This document shows, in pieces, positions 25,184 through 33,675 of a DNA stretch of 64,000 nt (its first letter is position 1; each line of letters begins with the position of its first letter). The notes beneath the pieces were generated by a model. That model was not told the origin of the DNA. It ran no database searches and was given only the letters and a program-made list of their open reading frames with translations. Both the position numbers and the translations under genes were made by a program. The stretch is from assembly GCF_048320135.1 (NCBI RefSeq), contig NZ_CP182947.1, forward strand, positions 5,146,001 to 5,210,000, given 5' to 3'. The stretch is from Ideonella_A sakaiensis_A. Its GTDB lineage: Bacteria > Pseudomonadota > Gammaproteobacteria > Burkholderiales > Burkholderiaceae_C.

Positions 25184-26184
25184 TCGAGATGAGCAAATCC
25201 AAGTTATTCAGCGTCGTGCTCGCCTTCGGCGCGCTCGGCCTCTACCCGCTGGTCGCCGGCGACTATGGCCTCGATCTGGTCACGAAGATCATGATCTACG
25301 CGATCCTCGCGCTCAGCCTCGAACTGCTGGTCGGCGGCACCGGGCTGGTCTGTTTCGGGCAGGCGGCATTTTTCGGCATCGGCGCCTATGCGGCGGTGAT
25401 GTTGTCGCCGCAGGACACCTCGCCATCGGTGCTGTGGCTGCTGCCGGCGTGCATGATCGCCGCTGCGGTCTATGCGCTGGTCGTCGGCGCGCTGTCGCTG
25501 CGAACCAAGGGCGTCTACTTCATCATGGTGACGCTGGCATTCGCGCAAATGGCCTATTTCGTCGTCCACGATACGCCGATCGGCGGCGGCACCGACGGCA
25601 TCTACCTGTACATGACGCCGGTGCTCGGCAGCGTCCTCGACCTCGGCCAGTCGATGACGCAGTATGTATTCACACTGGCTTGCCTGATCGCCGTTTTTGC
25701 CTTCCTGGGGCAGCTGCTGCGCTCGCGCTTCGGCCGCGCGCTGGCCGGCATCCGCGTCAACGAGCAACGGATGCGCGCCACCGGCTTCACGACCTATCCG
25801 TACAAGCTCGCTGCCTTCGTGATCTCCGGCGCGATCGCCGGGCTGGCCGGTTTCCTGTTCGCGATCAAGGACGGTTATGTCAATCCGGAGATGCTGAGCT
25901 GGCACCTGTCCGGCGCCTTGCTGATCATGATCATCCTCGGCGGCATCGGCCACCTGCGTGGCGCACTGATCGGCGCTTTTGCCTTCGTGCTGCTGCAGGA
26001 ATTCTTCAAGTCCGACGCGGTGTTCGGCGCCTTTGCGAAGCATTGGCACCTCGGCCTCGGCCTGACGATCATCATCAGCGTCGCACTGCTGCCGCGCGGG
26101 CTGATCGGCGTACCCGACCAGATTCGCCAGCGGCTGGCCGGCCGCGGCAACCGCCAACCGGAGGTGCGCAATGACGTCGCCTGA
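25180..26184 (+). CDS. livM: branched-chain-type ABC permease LivM-like
   Basis: 334-residue second permease. LIVTM-type features include LLVGGTGLVCFGQAAFFGIGAYA and GGIGHLRGALIGAFAF. The ATG at 25180 overlaps the livH stop by four bases. A second ATG at 25189 is an alternative with better spacing to GGCGGG. The 3' end overlaps the ATPase gene by 14 bases, indicating one transcript. Confidence 0.9.
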   Translation: MIEMSKSKLFSVVLAFGALGLYPLVAGDYGLDLVTKIMIYAILALSLELLVGGTGLVCFGQAAFFGIGAYAAVMLSPQDTSPSVLWLLPACMIAAAVYALVVGALSLRTKGVYFIMVTLAFAQMAYFVVHDTPIGGGTDGIYLYMTPVLGSVLDLGQSMTQYVFTLACLIAVFAFLGQLLRSRFGRALAGIRVNEQRMRATGFTTYPYKLAAFVISGAIAGLAGFLFAIKDGYVNPEMLSWHLSGALLIMIILGGIGHLRGALIGAFAFVLLQEFFKSDAVFGAFAKHWHLGLGLTIIISVALLPRGLIGVPDQIRQRLAGRGNRQPEVRNDVA

Positions 26185-26926
26185 AGTGCTGCTGCGCGGC
26201 CGCGAGATCACCCGGCGCTGGGGAGGCCTGGTGGCCGTCGACAAGGTCTCGATCGATCTGCAGCGTGGCCATGTCCATGCGGTGATCGGCACCAATGGCG
26301 CCGGCAAATCGACGCTGATCAATATCCTGTCGGGTGAAATCGAGCCGTCCGAAGGCAAGGTCGAACTGCTCGGCAAGGATGTCACCGGCTGGTCGCAGCC
26401 GCGCCGCGCCAGTGCCGGCCTTGGCCGCAGCTACCAGCGCACGACGATTTATCCGACTTTCAGCGTCTTCGAAAACTGCCGGCTTGCCGCGCAGGCGCGC
26501 ACGCCGCGGCCGTGGGCGATCTGGGAAAGTGCTGCGTCCTGCAAGCGCAGTGGCGAGGCCGCGCGCGTCGCCGCTGGCCGGGCCGGCCTCGACGATGTGC
26601 TCGAGCGCGAAGCCGGGCTGCTGTCGCACGGCCAGAAGCGCCAGCTCGAGATCGCGATGTGCCTGGCCACCGATCCCGAGGTGCTGCTGCTCGACGAACC
26701 GCTGGCCGGCATGGGCGCCGAGGAAACGGATCGCATGCTGGCGCTGCTCGCCGAGTTGAAGCAAGGCCACGCGATCCTGCTCGTCGAGCACGACATGGAT
26801 GCCGTGTTCCGCATCGCCGATGAAATCACCGTGATGGTCAACGGCGCGGTCGTTGCGACCGGCAACCCCGACGAGGTTCGCAACAGCCCCGAGGTTCGCG
26901 CGGCCTACCTTGGGGAGGATCATTGA
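26171..26926 (+). CDS. livG: branched-chain-type ABC ATPase LivG-like
   Basis: 251 residues. Walker A is GTNGAGKST near residue 40. The signature motif is LSHGQKRQLE and Walker B is VLLLDEPLAGM, both typical of LivG, followed by LVEHDMDAVFRIAD. It supplies half of the ATPase dimer that drives the importer. It overlaps livM and is separated from livF by a REP-like element rather than the usual few bases. Confidence 0.92.
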   Translation: MTSPEVLLRGREITRRWGGLVAVDKVSIDLQRGHVHAVIGTNGAGKSTLINILSGEIEPSEGKVELLGKDVTGWSQPRRASAGLGRSYQRTTIYPTFSVFENCRLAAQARTPRPWAIWESAASCKRSGEAARVAAGRAGLDDVLEREAGLLSHGQKRQLEIAMCLATDPEVLLLDEPLAGMGAEETDRMLALLAELKQGHAILLVEHDMDAVFRIADEITVMVNGAVVATGNPDEVRNSPEVRAAYLGEDH

Positions 26927-26968
26927 GATGAAAGTCCGCGCGATGCTGCCGCTGTGGGAGCGGCCTTT

Positions 26969-27034
26969 GTGGGAGGGGCTTCAGCCCCGATTCGGGCTGC
27001 TGCCCCACCATCCAATCGGGGCTGAAGCCCCTCC
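26969..27034. repeat. REP-like palindromic repeat, copy 4
   Basis: Complete element between livG and livF. Its loop (TTCGGGCTGCTGCCCCACCA then TCCAAT) is almost exactly the reverse complement of the loop of copy 3, so the two copies are inverted relative to each other around livHMG. A partial arm (TGTGGGAGCGGC, 26953-26964) just upstream suggests remains of another copy. Confidence 0.88.
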
Positions 27035-27064
27035 GACGGACACGAGCACAAGTGCAGCCTTGAA

Positions 27065-27781
27065 ATGAGCACCACTGACCTGATCGTCGATGCCCGCGAT
27101 GTGCATGCCTGGTACGGCTCCAGCCATGTGCTGCACGGCGTCAATCTGCAGATCGGCCGCGGCCAGACGGTCGGGCTGCTTGGCCGCAACGGCATGGGCA
27201 AGAGCACGCTGATCCGCACCTTGCTCGGCCACGTGACCCAGCGCTCGGGCCACATCAGCTTTTTCGGCGAAGACATGTCGCGCGCGAAGCCGTATGAAGT
27301 GGCGCGCCGCGGCGTGGCTTATGTGCCGGAGGGCCGCGGCGTCTTTCCGAACCTGTCGGTGCGCGAGAACCTGGTGATGGCGGCGCGCGAAGGCCGCGAC
27401 GGCCGCAAGGACTGGACACTCGATCGCGTGCTCGAGACCTTCCCCCGGCTGCGCGAACGCATCGGCAACCAGGGCAACCAGTTGTCCGGCGGCGAACAGC
27501 AGATGCTGTCGATCGGTCGGGCGTTGATGACGCATCCGGATCTGATCATCCTCGACGAGGCGACCGAGGGCCTGGCGCCGCTGATCGTCGTCGAGATCTG
27601 GCGCGTCGTCGCCGAGATCCGCGCCAGCGGCATCGCGACGCTGATCGTCGACCGCGACTACCGCAAGGTGTTGTCGCAGGCCGATCGGGCGCTGGTGCTG
27701 CAGAAGGGCCAGGTCGTGCTCGAAGGCACGGCCGACGAGGTCAGGCGCAGCAACGAGCTCGCGGCCTTTCTCGGCGTCTGA
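27065..27781 (+). CDS. livF: branched-chain-type ABC ATPase LivF-like
   Basis: 238 residues. Walker A is GRNGMGKST, the signature LSGGEQQMLSIGRAL and Walker B LIILDEATEGLAP. The loop after the switch region reads LIVDRDYRKVL where LivF proteins usually have LVEQN, a modest departure. It completes the LivKHMGF-type importer of the benzoate operon and is followed 11 bases later by a thioesterase gene. Confidence 0.92.
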   Translation: MSTTDLIVDARDVHAWYGSSHVLHGVNLQIGRGQTVGLLGRNGMGKSTLIRTLLGHVTQRSGHISFFGEDMSRAKPYEVARRGVAYVPEGRGVFPNLSVRENLVMAAREGRDGRKDWTLDRVLETFPRLRERIGNQGNQLSGGEQQMLSIGRALMTHPDLIILDEATEGLAPLIVVEIWRVVAEIRASGIATLIVDRDYRKVLSQADRALVLQKGQVVLEGTADEVRRSNELAAFLGV

Positions 27782-27792
27782 GGGGCAAGGCG

Positions 27793-28239
27793 ATGGCCGG
27801 GGAAGAGCAGACCAACCGCGAGCGCGGCCATTACCGCCATTTCCAGTCGATCTCGACGCGCTGGATGGACAACGACATTTATGGCCATGTCAACAACGTC
27901 GTCTACTACAGCTTCTTCGATACCGCGGTCAACCGCTACCTGATCGATAGCGGCGCGCTCGACATCCACGACGGCGCCTCGATCGGCCTGGTGGTCGAGA
28001 CCCATTGCAACTATTTTGCGCCGCTTGCCTTTCCGGAAACCGTCGACGCTGGCCTGCGCGTCGCCCGCATCGGCCGCTCCAGCGTGCGCTACGAGGTCGG
28101 CCTGTTTGCGGCTGGCGCCGAATCGGCAGCCGCCGCCGGCCACTTTGTCCACGTCTACGTCGACCGGCAGACGCGGCGGCCGGCAGCGCTCCCCGATCTG
28201 CTGCTGCGGGCGCTGCAGCCGCTGCTCGTGCAGTCCTGA
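27793..28239 (+). CDS. acyl-CoA thioesterase, 4HBT hot-dog family
   Basis: 148 residues. The 4-hydroxybenzoyl-CoA thioesterase-type motif is present as RWMDNDIYGHVNNVVYYSFFDTAVNRYL, with the Asp in DNDIYGHVNN. It would hydrolyse CoA thioesters in the cytoplasm. Placement at the end of the benzoate-CoA ligase/importer operon suggests relief of CoA trapping when aromatic acyl-CoAs accumulate, as proposed for similarly placed thioesterases. Specific substrate unknown. Confidence 0.87.
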   Translation: MAGEEQTNRERGHYRHFQSISTRWMDNDIYGHVNNVVYYSFFDTAVNRYLIDSGALDIHDGASIGLVVETHCNYFAPLAFPETVDAGLRVARIGRSSVRYEVGLFAAGAESAAAAGHFVHVYVDRQTRRPAALPDLLLRALQPLLVQS

Positions 28240-28316
28240 CAGGCGCGGCGACTGCGGGTGGCGGCCGGCCCCCGATGGCGCTAGCATCGAAACCCGCGGA
28301 CTTCGAGAGGACGGTC

Positions 28317-28832
28317 ATGATCCGCAAGCTGCACCACAACGCCTACCGCTGCCGCGACTCCGAGCAGACGCGCCGCTTCTACGAGGATTTTCTCGGCCTG
28401 CCGCTGGTCAAGACGCTCGACATCGGGCAGACCAAGACCGGCCGCGACACGAAGGCGCTGCATACCTTCTACCAACTCGACGACGGCTCGCACCTGGCCT
28501 TCTTCGAGACCGACGACCTGCCGTTCGAGTTCAAGAATCAGCATGACTTCGACCTGCACATCGCGCTCGAAGTCGACGCCGATGTGCTGCCGACAATGCT
28601 CGCGAAAGGGCGCGAGCACGGCCTCGAGTGCCGCGGACCGTCGGACCACGGTTTCATCGATTCGATCTATTTCCGCGATCCGAACGGCTACGTGATCGAA
28701 CTGTGCGCGAAGCGCGCCGACCACGACGAACAGATGGATCCGGCGCGCAATGGCGCGCGCGAGATGTTGCAGCGCTGGACCGAGCGCAAGGCGGGCGATT
28801 CCGCCAACCCAACCGCAAAGGAGGCACCATGA
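28317..28832 (+). CDS. VOC superfamily (glyoxalase/dioxygenase-fold) protein
   Basis: 171 residues beginning MIRKLHHNAYRCRDSEQTRRFYEDFLGLPLV. The two beta-alpha-beta modules carry candidate metal ligands: His in KLHHNA, His in DDGSHLAFFE, and Glu in GYVIELCAK. It may be a metal-dependent lyase, isomerase or dioxygenase. Its stop overlaps the start of the next GST gene (ATGA). The start at 28317 follows GAGAGG. Confidence 0.82.
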   Translation: MIRKLHHNAYRCRDSEQTRRFYEDFLGLPLVKTLDIGQTKTGRDTKALHTFYQLDDGSHLAFFETDDLPFEFKNQHDFDLHIALEVDADVLPTMLAKGREHGLECRGPSDHGFIDSIYFRDPNGYVIELCAKRADHDEQMDPARNGAREMLQRWTERKAGDSANPTAKEAP

Positions 28833-29503
28833 AGCTCTACATGCATCCCGTGTCGACCGCGAGCCGCCCGGTGCGGCTGCTGCTGGCGGAAAACGGCATC
28901 GAATGCGACGAGGAGGTCGTCGATATCCTGCAAGGTGCGCACCACGGCGAAGCCTATGTCTCGATCAATCCGAATCGCTTGGTGCCGATGCTCGAGGACG
29001 GCGATCTGCGGCTGACCGAAAGCTCGGCGATCCTCAAATACCTGGCCGACAAGTACGACCTCCCGAGTTATCCGAAGGACCTGAAGCAGCGCGCCAAGGT
29101 CAACGAGATGATGGACTGGCTCAATACCCAGCTCTACCAGAGCTTCGGTTATGGCGTCGTGTATGCGCAGCTGTTTCCGCACCACCGCCGGCGCAGCGAC
29201 GAAGCCCATGCCGGCGCGATCGCCTGGGGCCAGCAACAGGCGAAGAACTGGCTGCAGATCCTCGACGACCACTGGCTGGGCCCGGACAAGCCCTATCTGT
29301 GCGGTGACCAGCTGACGATTGCCGACTATTTCGGCGCGTCGGTGGTGTCGATCGGCGAGTGGATCGGCTGCGATTTCGCTGCCTATCCGAACATCAGCCG
29401 CTGGCTCGCCAACATCAAGGCGCTGCCGTCATGGGGCAAGGTCAACGAGGTCTTCGACGGTTTTGTCGCCGCGAACAAGGGCAGGGAGTTCGTTCGCGTT
29501 TGA
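28829..29503 (+). CDS. glutathione S-transferase, theta-like
   Basis: 224 residues. The N-terminal domain (MKLYMHPVSTASRPVRLLL) has a Ser-type active site; NRLVPMLEDGDLRLTESSAIL gives the cis-Pro and glutathione-binding Glu-Ser pair. The helical domain contains the N-capping motif LTIADYFGASV. It is coupled to the VOC gene. It resembles theta-type dehalogenating or conjugating GSTs more than zeta-class maleylpyruvate isomerase, so I do not assign it to the gentisate pathway nearby. Confidence 0.85.
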   Translation: MKLYMHPVSTASRPVRLLLAENGIECDEEVVDILQGAHHGEAYVSINPNRLVPMLEDGDLRLTESSAILKYLADKYDLPSYPKDLKQRAKVNEMMDWLNTQLYQSFGYGVVYAQLFPHHRRRSDEAHAGAIAWGQQQAKNWLQILDDHWLGPDKPYLCGDQLTIADYFGASVVSIGEWIGCDFAAYPNISRWLANIKALPSWGKVNEVFDGFVAANKGREFVRV

Positions 29504-29514
29504 ACGGGCGCGGC

Positions 29515-29709
29515 TCAGCGGTCAGCGGATCGCGCGGTCAGATCGACCGCAGCGGCGTCGATCAGCCGCTCGACCACGGCAGGATCGTCGATCTGCTCGA
29601 TCGCCAGCAGTGCAAAGCGCGCGAGAAACAGCTGCGCCTGCGGCTCGCCGAGTTCGGTCATCGTCGTGCACAGCCGGGTATAGGCGGCATCGCGGTCGCG
29701 TTCGTTCAT
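29515..29709 (-). CDS. DUF2783 small protein
   Basis: 64 residues beginning MNERDRDAAYTRLCTTMTELGEPQAQLFLARFAL, helical and without membrane segments. DUF2783 proteins are found next to MhpA-type flavoprotein monooxygenases and may be accessory subunits. Here the ATG overlaps the stop of that monooxygenase gene by four bases, so production is coupled. Function unknown. Confidence 0.75.
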   Translation of the reverse strand: MNERDRDAAYTRLCTTMTELGEPQAQLFLARFALLAIEQIDDPAVVERLIDAAAVDLTARSADR

Positions 29710-31451
29710 TGCGGCATCTCCTGGCCGGGCGTTGATGGCAAGCCGAGTGCAGCGGTGATTGCCGGCTCGACCTCTTGCGGATCACACGCCAGCCAGCGCG
29801 CCAGCACATGCCCGTCGGGACGCAGCAGGTACAGGCTGCCGGGTGCGGCGCCGTACATCGGGAACAGGCGGCCGGTGTGGTCGTGACCGTCGACGCCGCT
29901 GCCCGGAGTGGCGGCAGTGCGCGCCAGCACCCGCAGCACGAACGGAATGCCGCGCGTATGCAGCACCTGCTCGACCTCGCGCAGTGTTGCCGGCACCTCG
30001 CCGCTGTCGCTGAAATACAGCGCGGCAAAACCGGGCCCGGCCAGGTCGCTGAGGTAGCCTGCTCGGGATGCGCCGTCGGCCAGCAGCGTCAGCGGGGATT
30101 CGAGAAAAACTGCGCCGGGTGCCGGACCACTGGCAAATGCCGCCGACGCGGCTGCCGCGGCATTCAGCGGTGAACTGTCGTAGCTGATCGCCGTCGTCTG
30201 GCGCGGATTGATCAGCGACTGCAGCGCCGGATGCCGCGCAGCCAGCCCGAGCACCGCGCTGCGCATCAGATCGAATGCAAACGACGGTGGCGCCATGAAT
30301 TCGGTGCTCTTGCTGCCGTGGCTCAGGTTCTCGTGGGCGGCGGCGACACGTTCGTCGGAATAGCTGTCGAGCAGCGCATCCCCTGCCAGTCCCTTGACGA
30401 CCAGCGCCAGCTTCCAGGCAAGGTTGTCGGCATCGTCGATGCCCGAATTGGCGCCGCGCACGCCGAAGATCGGCAGCAGGTGCGCGGCGTCGCCGGCGAA
30501 CAGCACGCGGCCGTGGCGGTAGCGATCGAGCGTCAGCGCATTCGCCTTGTAGATCGTGATCCAGATCGGCGCCCAGGCACCTCGCTCGCCCATCATCTCG
30601 AGCAGGCTTTCGACCCTCGGCATCACGTTTTCCGGTTTTATCGCGTCGGCCGGATCCTCGCCGTCGCGCAACTGGTAGTCGATGCGCCAGACATTGTCCG
30701 GCTGCTTGTGCACCAGCACCGTCGAGCCCGGATTGCACGGCGGGTCGAAATAGGCGAGGCGTTCGGTCTTGCGGTCGGTCTCGAGCAGGATGTCGACGAT
30801 CACATAGCGGCCTTCGTAACTGGTGCCGTGCAGCGCGAGGCCGAGCGACTCGCGGATCAAGCTGCGCCCGCCATCGGCAGCGACCAGCCAGTCGGTCTCG
30901 AGCGCGTAATCACCGGCCGGGGTCGTCACCGATAGCCGGGCGCCGTCGTCGCTTGTCTCGATGCCGCTGACGCGTGTCTGCCAGCGGATGTCGATCAGGC
31001 CAGACAATTCGCGTGCGCGGTCGAGCAGGATCTGTTCGATGTGGTACTGCGCAAGATTGACCATCGGCGGCAGCTTCTGGTTTTCGTCCTGCGGCATGTT
31101 GAACTGCAGCACCTGCTGGTCGCGGTAGAAGCTGCGGCCGCCGGTCCACGGCAGGCCGATCTTCATGAAGCCGTCGAGCGCGCCGAAGCGTTCGACGATC
31201 TGCAGGCTGCGCCGCGAGATGCAGATCGCGCGGCTGCCGGCGCAGACCGAATCGTCGGCCTCGAGCAGCACGACCGGCACGCCTTGCGTCGCCAGCCCGA
31301 GCGCGGCACACAGGCCGACCGGGCCGCCGCCGACAACCACGACGCGGTGGCGCTGCGGCTCGACGCCGTCGTGCAGCGGCGGCAACTGCGCCGCGTGCCG
31401 GGTCGGCTCGAAGGGGTAGGGTACAAAGTTGCGTTCCATTGCGCGGTTCAT
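29706..31451 (-). CDS. MhpA-type FAD-dependent aromatic monooxygenase
   Basis: 581-residue class A flavoprotein hydroxylase. The FAD fold HRVVVVGGGPVGLCAALGL lies near residue 38, the DG motif is DWLVAADGGRSLIRE, and the second FAD contact is RVLFAGDAAHLLPIFGVRGANSGIDDADNLAWKL. A thioredoxin-like C-terminal domain follows, as in 3-(3-hydroxyphenyl)propionate and phenol hydroxylases. The start at 31451 overlaps the aldolase stop by four bases. The phenolic substrate is not fixed by sequence; the locus suggests a hydroxybenzoate or hydroxyphenyl acid. Confidence 0.87.
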   Translation of the reverse strand: MNRAMERNFVPYPFEPTRHAAQLPPLHDGVEPQRHRVVVVGGGPVGLCAALGLATQGVPVVLLEADDSVCAGSRAICISRRSLQIVERFGALDGFMKIGLPWTGGRSFYRDQQVLQFNMPQDENQKLPPMVNLAQYHIEQILLDRARELSGLIDIRWQTRVSGIETSDDGARLSVTTPAGDYALETDWLVAADGGRSLIRESLGLALHGTSYEGRYVIVDILLETDRKTERLAYFDPPCNPGSTVLVHKQPDNVWRIDYQLRDGEDPADAIKPENVMPRVESLLEMMGERGAWAPIWITIYKANALTLDRYRHGRVLFAGDAAHLLPIFGVRGANSGIDDADNLAWKLALVVKGLAGDALLDSYSDERVAAAHENLSHGSKSTEFMAPPSFAFDLMRSAVLGLAARHPALQSLINPRQTTAISYDSSPLNAAAAASAAFASGPAPGAVFLESPLTLLADGASRAGYLSDLAGPGFAALYFSDSGEVPATLREVEQVLHTRGIPFVLRVLARTAATPGSGVDGHDHTGRLFPMYGAAPGSLYLLRPDGHVLARWLACDPQEVEPAITAALGLPSTPGQEMPQ

Positions 31452-32281
31452 CCTTCGCCGGTGGCCGTCGCGGCGATGCCGAATTCCGCAGCCAGTGTTC
31501 TGGTCGCGCGTGCCAGCAGCGCGGTGTCGATGCCGACCGCGACGAAGCGGGCGCCGATTGCCAGATAGTGGCGTGCGGTGTCGTTGTCGTCGGTCAGGAT
31601 GCCGGCGGCCTTGCCGCTGGCAGCGATGCGGCGGATCGCATCGTCGATCGCGGCCTTGACCTCCGGATGGCCCGATTTGCCGCGGTGGCCCATCGACGCC
31701 GCCAGATCGGCCGGGCCGATGAAGACGCCGTCGACGCCGTCGACCGCGCAGATCGCATCGAGGTTCTGCAACGCGGTGGCCGTCTCGGCCTGCACCAGCA
31801 GGCAGGTTTCGTCGTTCGCGACATCGATGTAGTCCGCATGCAGGGCCCAGCGCGAGGCGCGCGCGACCGCCGGCGCGACGCCGCGGATGCCCTGCGGCGG
31901 GTAACGCGTCGCGGCCACCGCAGCCGCAGCCTGCGCGGCGGTGTCGACCATCGGCACCAGGATGGTCTGCGCGCCGACGTCGAGCACCTGCTTGATCAGT
32001 GCCGGATCGCCGTTGACGACACGCACCACCGGATGCGCGCGGTATGGCGCAATCGCCTGCAACTGCGCCAGCACGCTGCGCACATCGTTCGGCGCATGTT
32101 CGCCGTCGACCAGCAGCCAGTCGAAGCCGGCGGTTGCGCACAGTTCGGCGGTATAGGGCTGCGCCAGGCTCAGCCAGAGGCCGATCTGCTGGCGGCGCTC
32201 GGTCAGTGATTGCTTGAAGCGGTTGCGCACGGCGGTTCTCCTCGGCAGACGGTTGAGCGGCAGCATGTTGTTGCCGGGCAT
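31448..32281 (-). CDS. HpcH/HpaI-type class II aldolase
   Basis: 277 residues, metal-dependent pyruvate aldolase family. LWLSLAQPYTAELCATAGFDWLLVDGEHAPND is the N-terminal signature. Metal ligands are expected in VQAETATALQNLDAI (Glu) and GVDGVFIGPADLAASMG (Asp). It would cleave or form 4-hydroxy-2-oxo acids to pyruvate or a related 2-oxo acid plus an aldehyde. It heads the leftward unit with the monooxygenase and DUF2783 gene. The start is either 32281 or the ATG at 32266; neither has a clear ribosome site. Confidence 0.88.
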   Translation of the reverse strand: MPGNNMLPLNRLPRRTAVRNRFKQSLTERRQQIGLWLSLAQPYTAELCATAGFDWLLVDGEHAPNDVRSVLAQLQAIAPYRAHPVVRVVNGDPALIKQVLDVGAQTILVPMVDTAAQAAAAVAATRYPPQGIRGVAPAVARASRWALHADYIDVANDETCLLVQAETATALQNLDAICAVDGVDGVFIGPADLAASMGHRGKSGHPEVKAAIDDAIRRIAASGKAAGILTDDNDTARHYLAIGARFVAVGIDTALLARATRTLAAEFGIAATATGEG

Positions 32282-32406
32282 TGTGATTGCGGCTGAATGC
32301 AGCGTCGGCGAAACACGACCCCGCGCGCACCTTTTACGGGGGCAGCCGGCAAGAGCGAGCGGCCTGACACCGGGTAATCCCCAGGTGGTGATGCGCCAGA
32401 TGTCAC

Positions 32407-32412
32407 TATACT
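32407..32412 (+). promoter_or_regulatory. -10 element of the 3-hydroxybenzoate operon
   Basis: TATACT fits a sigma-70 -10 box; no good -35 is visible 17 bases upstream, so an activator or extended contact may be needed. The MarR-like palindrome at 32411-32436 overlaps its end. The rest of the 179-base divergent gap holds no gene. Confidence 0.4.
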
Positions 32413-32436
32413 AATGATCAGCGTACTGATGATTAG
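32411..32436. promoter_or_regulatory. large palindromic operator, MarR-like
   Basis: CTAATGATCAG and CTGATGATTAG, 11-base arms with one mismatch, are separated by CGTA. AT-rich symmetric sites like this are bound by MarR-family repressors of aromatic catabolism. It covers the expected start point of the 3-hydroxybenzoate 6-hydroxylase operon. No regulator gene lies within the locus. Confidence 0.6.
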
Positions 32437-32460
32437 AGCACAGAACAGAGAGGCGAGCGA

Positions 32461-33675
32461 ATGACATCGACCAATCCAGACCTTCCCGTGATCGTTGCCG
32501 GTGGTGGCATCGGCGGGCTCGCCGCCGCACTGGCGCTGGCCAATCGCGGACTGCCGGTCAAGGTGCTCGAACAGGCCGCGGAGATCGGCGAGATCGGCGC
32601 CGGCATCCAGCTCGGCCCGAACGGCTTCGCCGCCTTCGATGCGCTGGGCATCGGCGACGAGGCCCGTGCGCTGGCCGTCTATACCGACGAGATGGTGATG
32701 CACGATGCGCTTGACGAGACGCTGGTCGGGCGGATTCCGGTCGGCGAGGCGTTCCGCAAGCGCTTCAAGAATCCGTATGCGGTGATCCACCGTGCCGACA
32801 TGCATTTGTCGCTGCTGCACGGCGCGATGGCATCGGGCCGGATCGAATGCCTGACGTCGACTCGGGTCGAGCGCATCGAGCAGGATGACAACACGGTCAC
32901 GGTGATCGACACGAACGGCGGTCGCCATCTCGGCCGCGCGCTGATCGGTGCCGACGGCGTCAAGTCGGCGGTGCGCCAGCAATATGTCGGCGACGAGGCC
33001 CGTGTCTCCGGCCATGTCGTCTACCGCGCAGTGGTTGACCGCAACGAGTTTCCGCAGGACCTGCAATGGAATGCCGCGGCAATCTGGGTCGGCCCGAATT
33101 GCCACCTCGTCCATTACCCGCTGCGCGGCGGCGAGCAGTACAACGTCGTCGTCACCTTCCACAGCCGCGACAAGGAGGAGTGGAGCGTCACCGAAGGCAG
33201 CCCCGACGAGGTGCTGAGTTATTTCGAGGGCATCTGCCCGAAGGCGCGGCAACTGATCGAATTGCCGAAGGACTGGAAGCGCTGGGCGACCGCCGACCGC
33301 GATCCGATCGGCCAATGGGTATTCGGCCGGGTTGCGCTGCTCGGCGATGCGGCCCACGCCACGCTCCAATACATGGCGCAAGGCGCCTGCATGGCGATGG
33401 AGGATGCGGTGACGCTCGGCGAAGCTTTGCGGGTGCACGACAACGACATCGCCAAGGCCTTCGCGCACTACCAGCGATCGCGGGTCGCGCGCACCGCCCG
33501 GGTCGTGTTGTCGTCGCGCGAAATGGGGCGCATCTTCCATGCGAAGGATGTCGAGCGGCTGGTCCGCAATGATTTGTGGAAAGGCCGCAGCCCCGAACGC
33601 TTCTACGATGCGATGGAGTGGTTGTACGGATGGACCGTCGACCGTTGTCTGGCGGAAAAAGGAGACAGGAAATGA
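32461..33675 (+). CDS. 3-hydroxybenzoate 6-monooxygenase
   Basis: Class A flavoprotein hydroxylase, 404 residues, that converts 3-hydroxybenzoate to gentisate with NADH and O2. The FAD fold is PVIVAGGGIGGLAAALAL at residue 10, the DG motif GRALIGADGVKSAVR, and the second FAD contact RVALLGDAAHATLQYMAQGACMAMEDA. The last resembles salicylate and 3-hydroxybenzoate hydroxylases. The directly coupled gentisate dioxygenase gene (four-base overlap) favours 3-hydroxybenzoate 6-hydroxylation over salicylate 1-hydroxylation, though salicylate 5-hydroxylation products would also reach gentisate. Confidence 0.9.
   Translation: MTSTNPDLPVIVAGGGIGGLAAALALANRGLPVKVLEQAAEIGEIGAGIQLGPNGFAAFDALGIGDEARALAVYTDEMVMHDALDETLVGRIPVGEAFRKRFKNPYAVIHRADMHLSLLHGAMASGRIECLTSTRVERIEQDDNTVTVIDTNGGRHLGRALIGADGVKSAVRQQYVGDEARVSGHVVYRAVVDRNEFPQDLQWNAAAIWVGPNCHLVHYPLRGGEQYNVVVTFHSRDKEEWSVTEGSPDEVLSYFEGICPKARQLIELPKDWKRWATADRDPIGQWVFGRVALLGDAAHATLQYMAQGACMAMEDAVTLGEALRVHDNDIAKAFAHYQRSRVARTARVVLSSREMGRIFHAKDVERLVRNDLWKGRSPERFYDAMEWLYGWTVDRCLAEKGDRK

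Noticed and set aside
24137..27034. Possible CRISPR-like array suggested by recurring repeats
   Set aside because: The copies are kilobases apart, palindromic and without spacers or cas genes; they are REP-like elements.
28829..29503. Assignment of this GST as the missing maleylpyruvate isomerase
   Set aside because: It has a theta-like N-terminus (STASRPVR) and lies in the benzoate operon rather than the gentisate operon, so the evidence is too weak.
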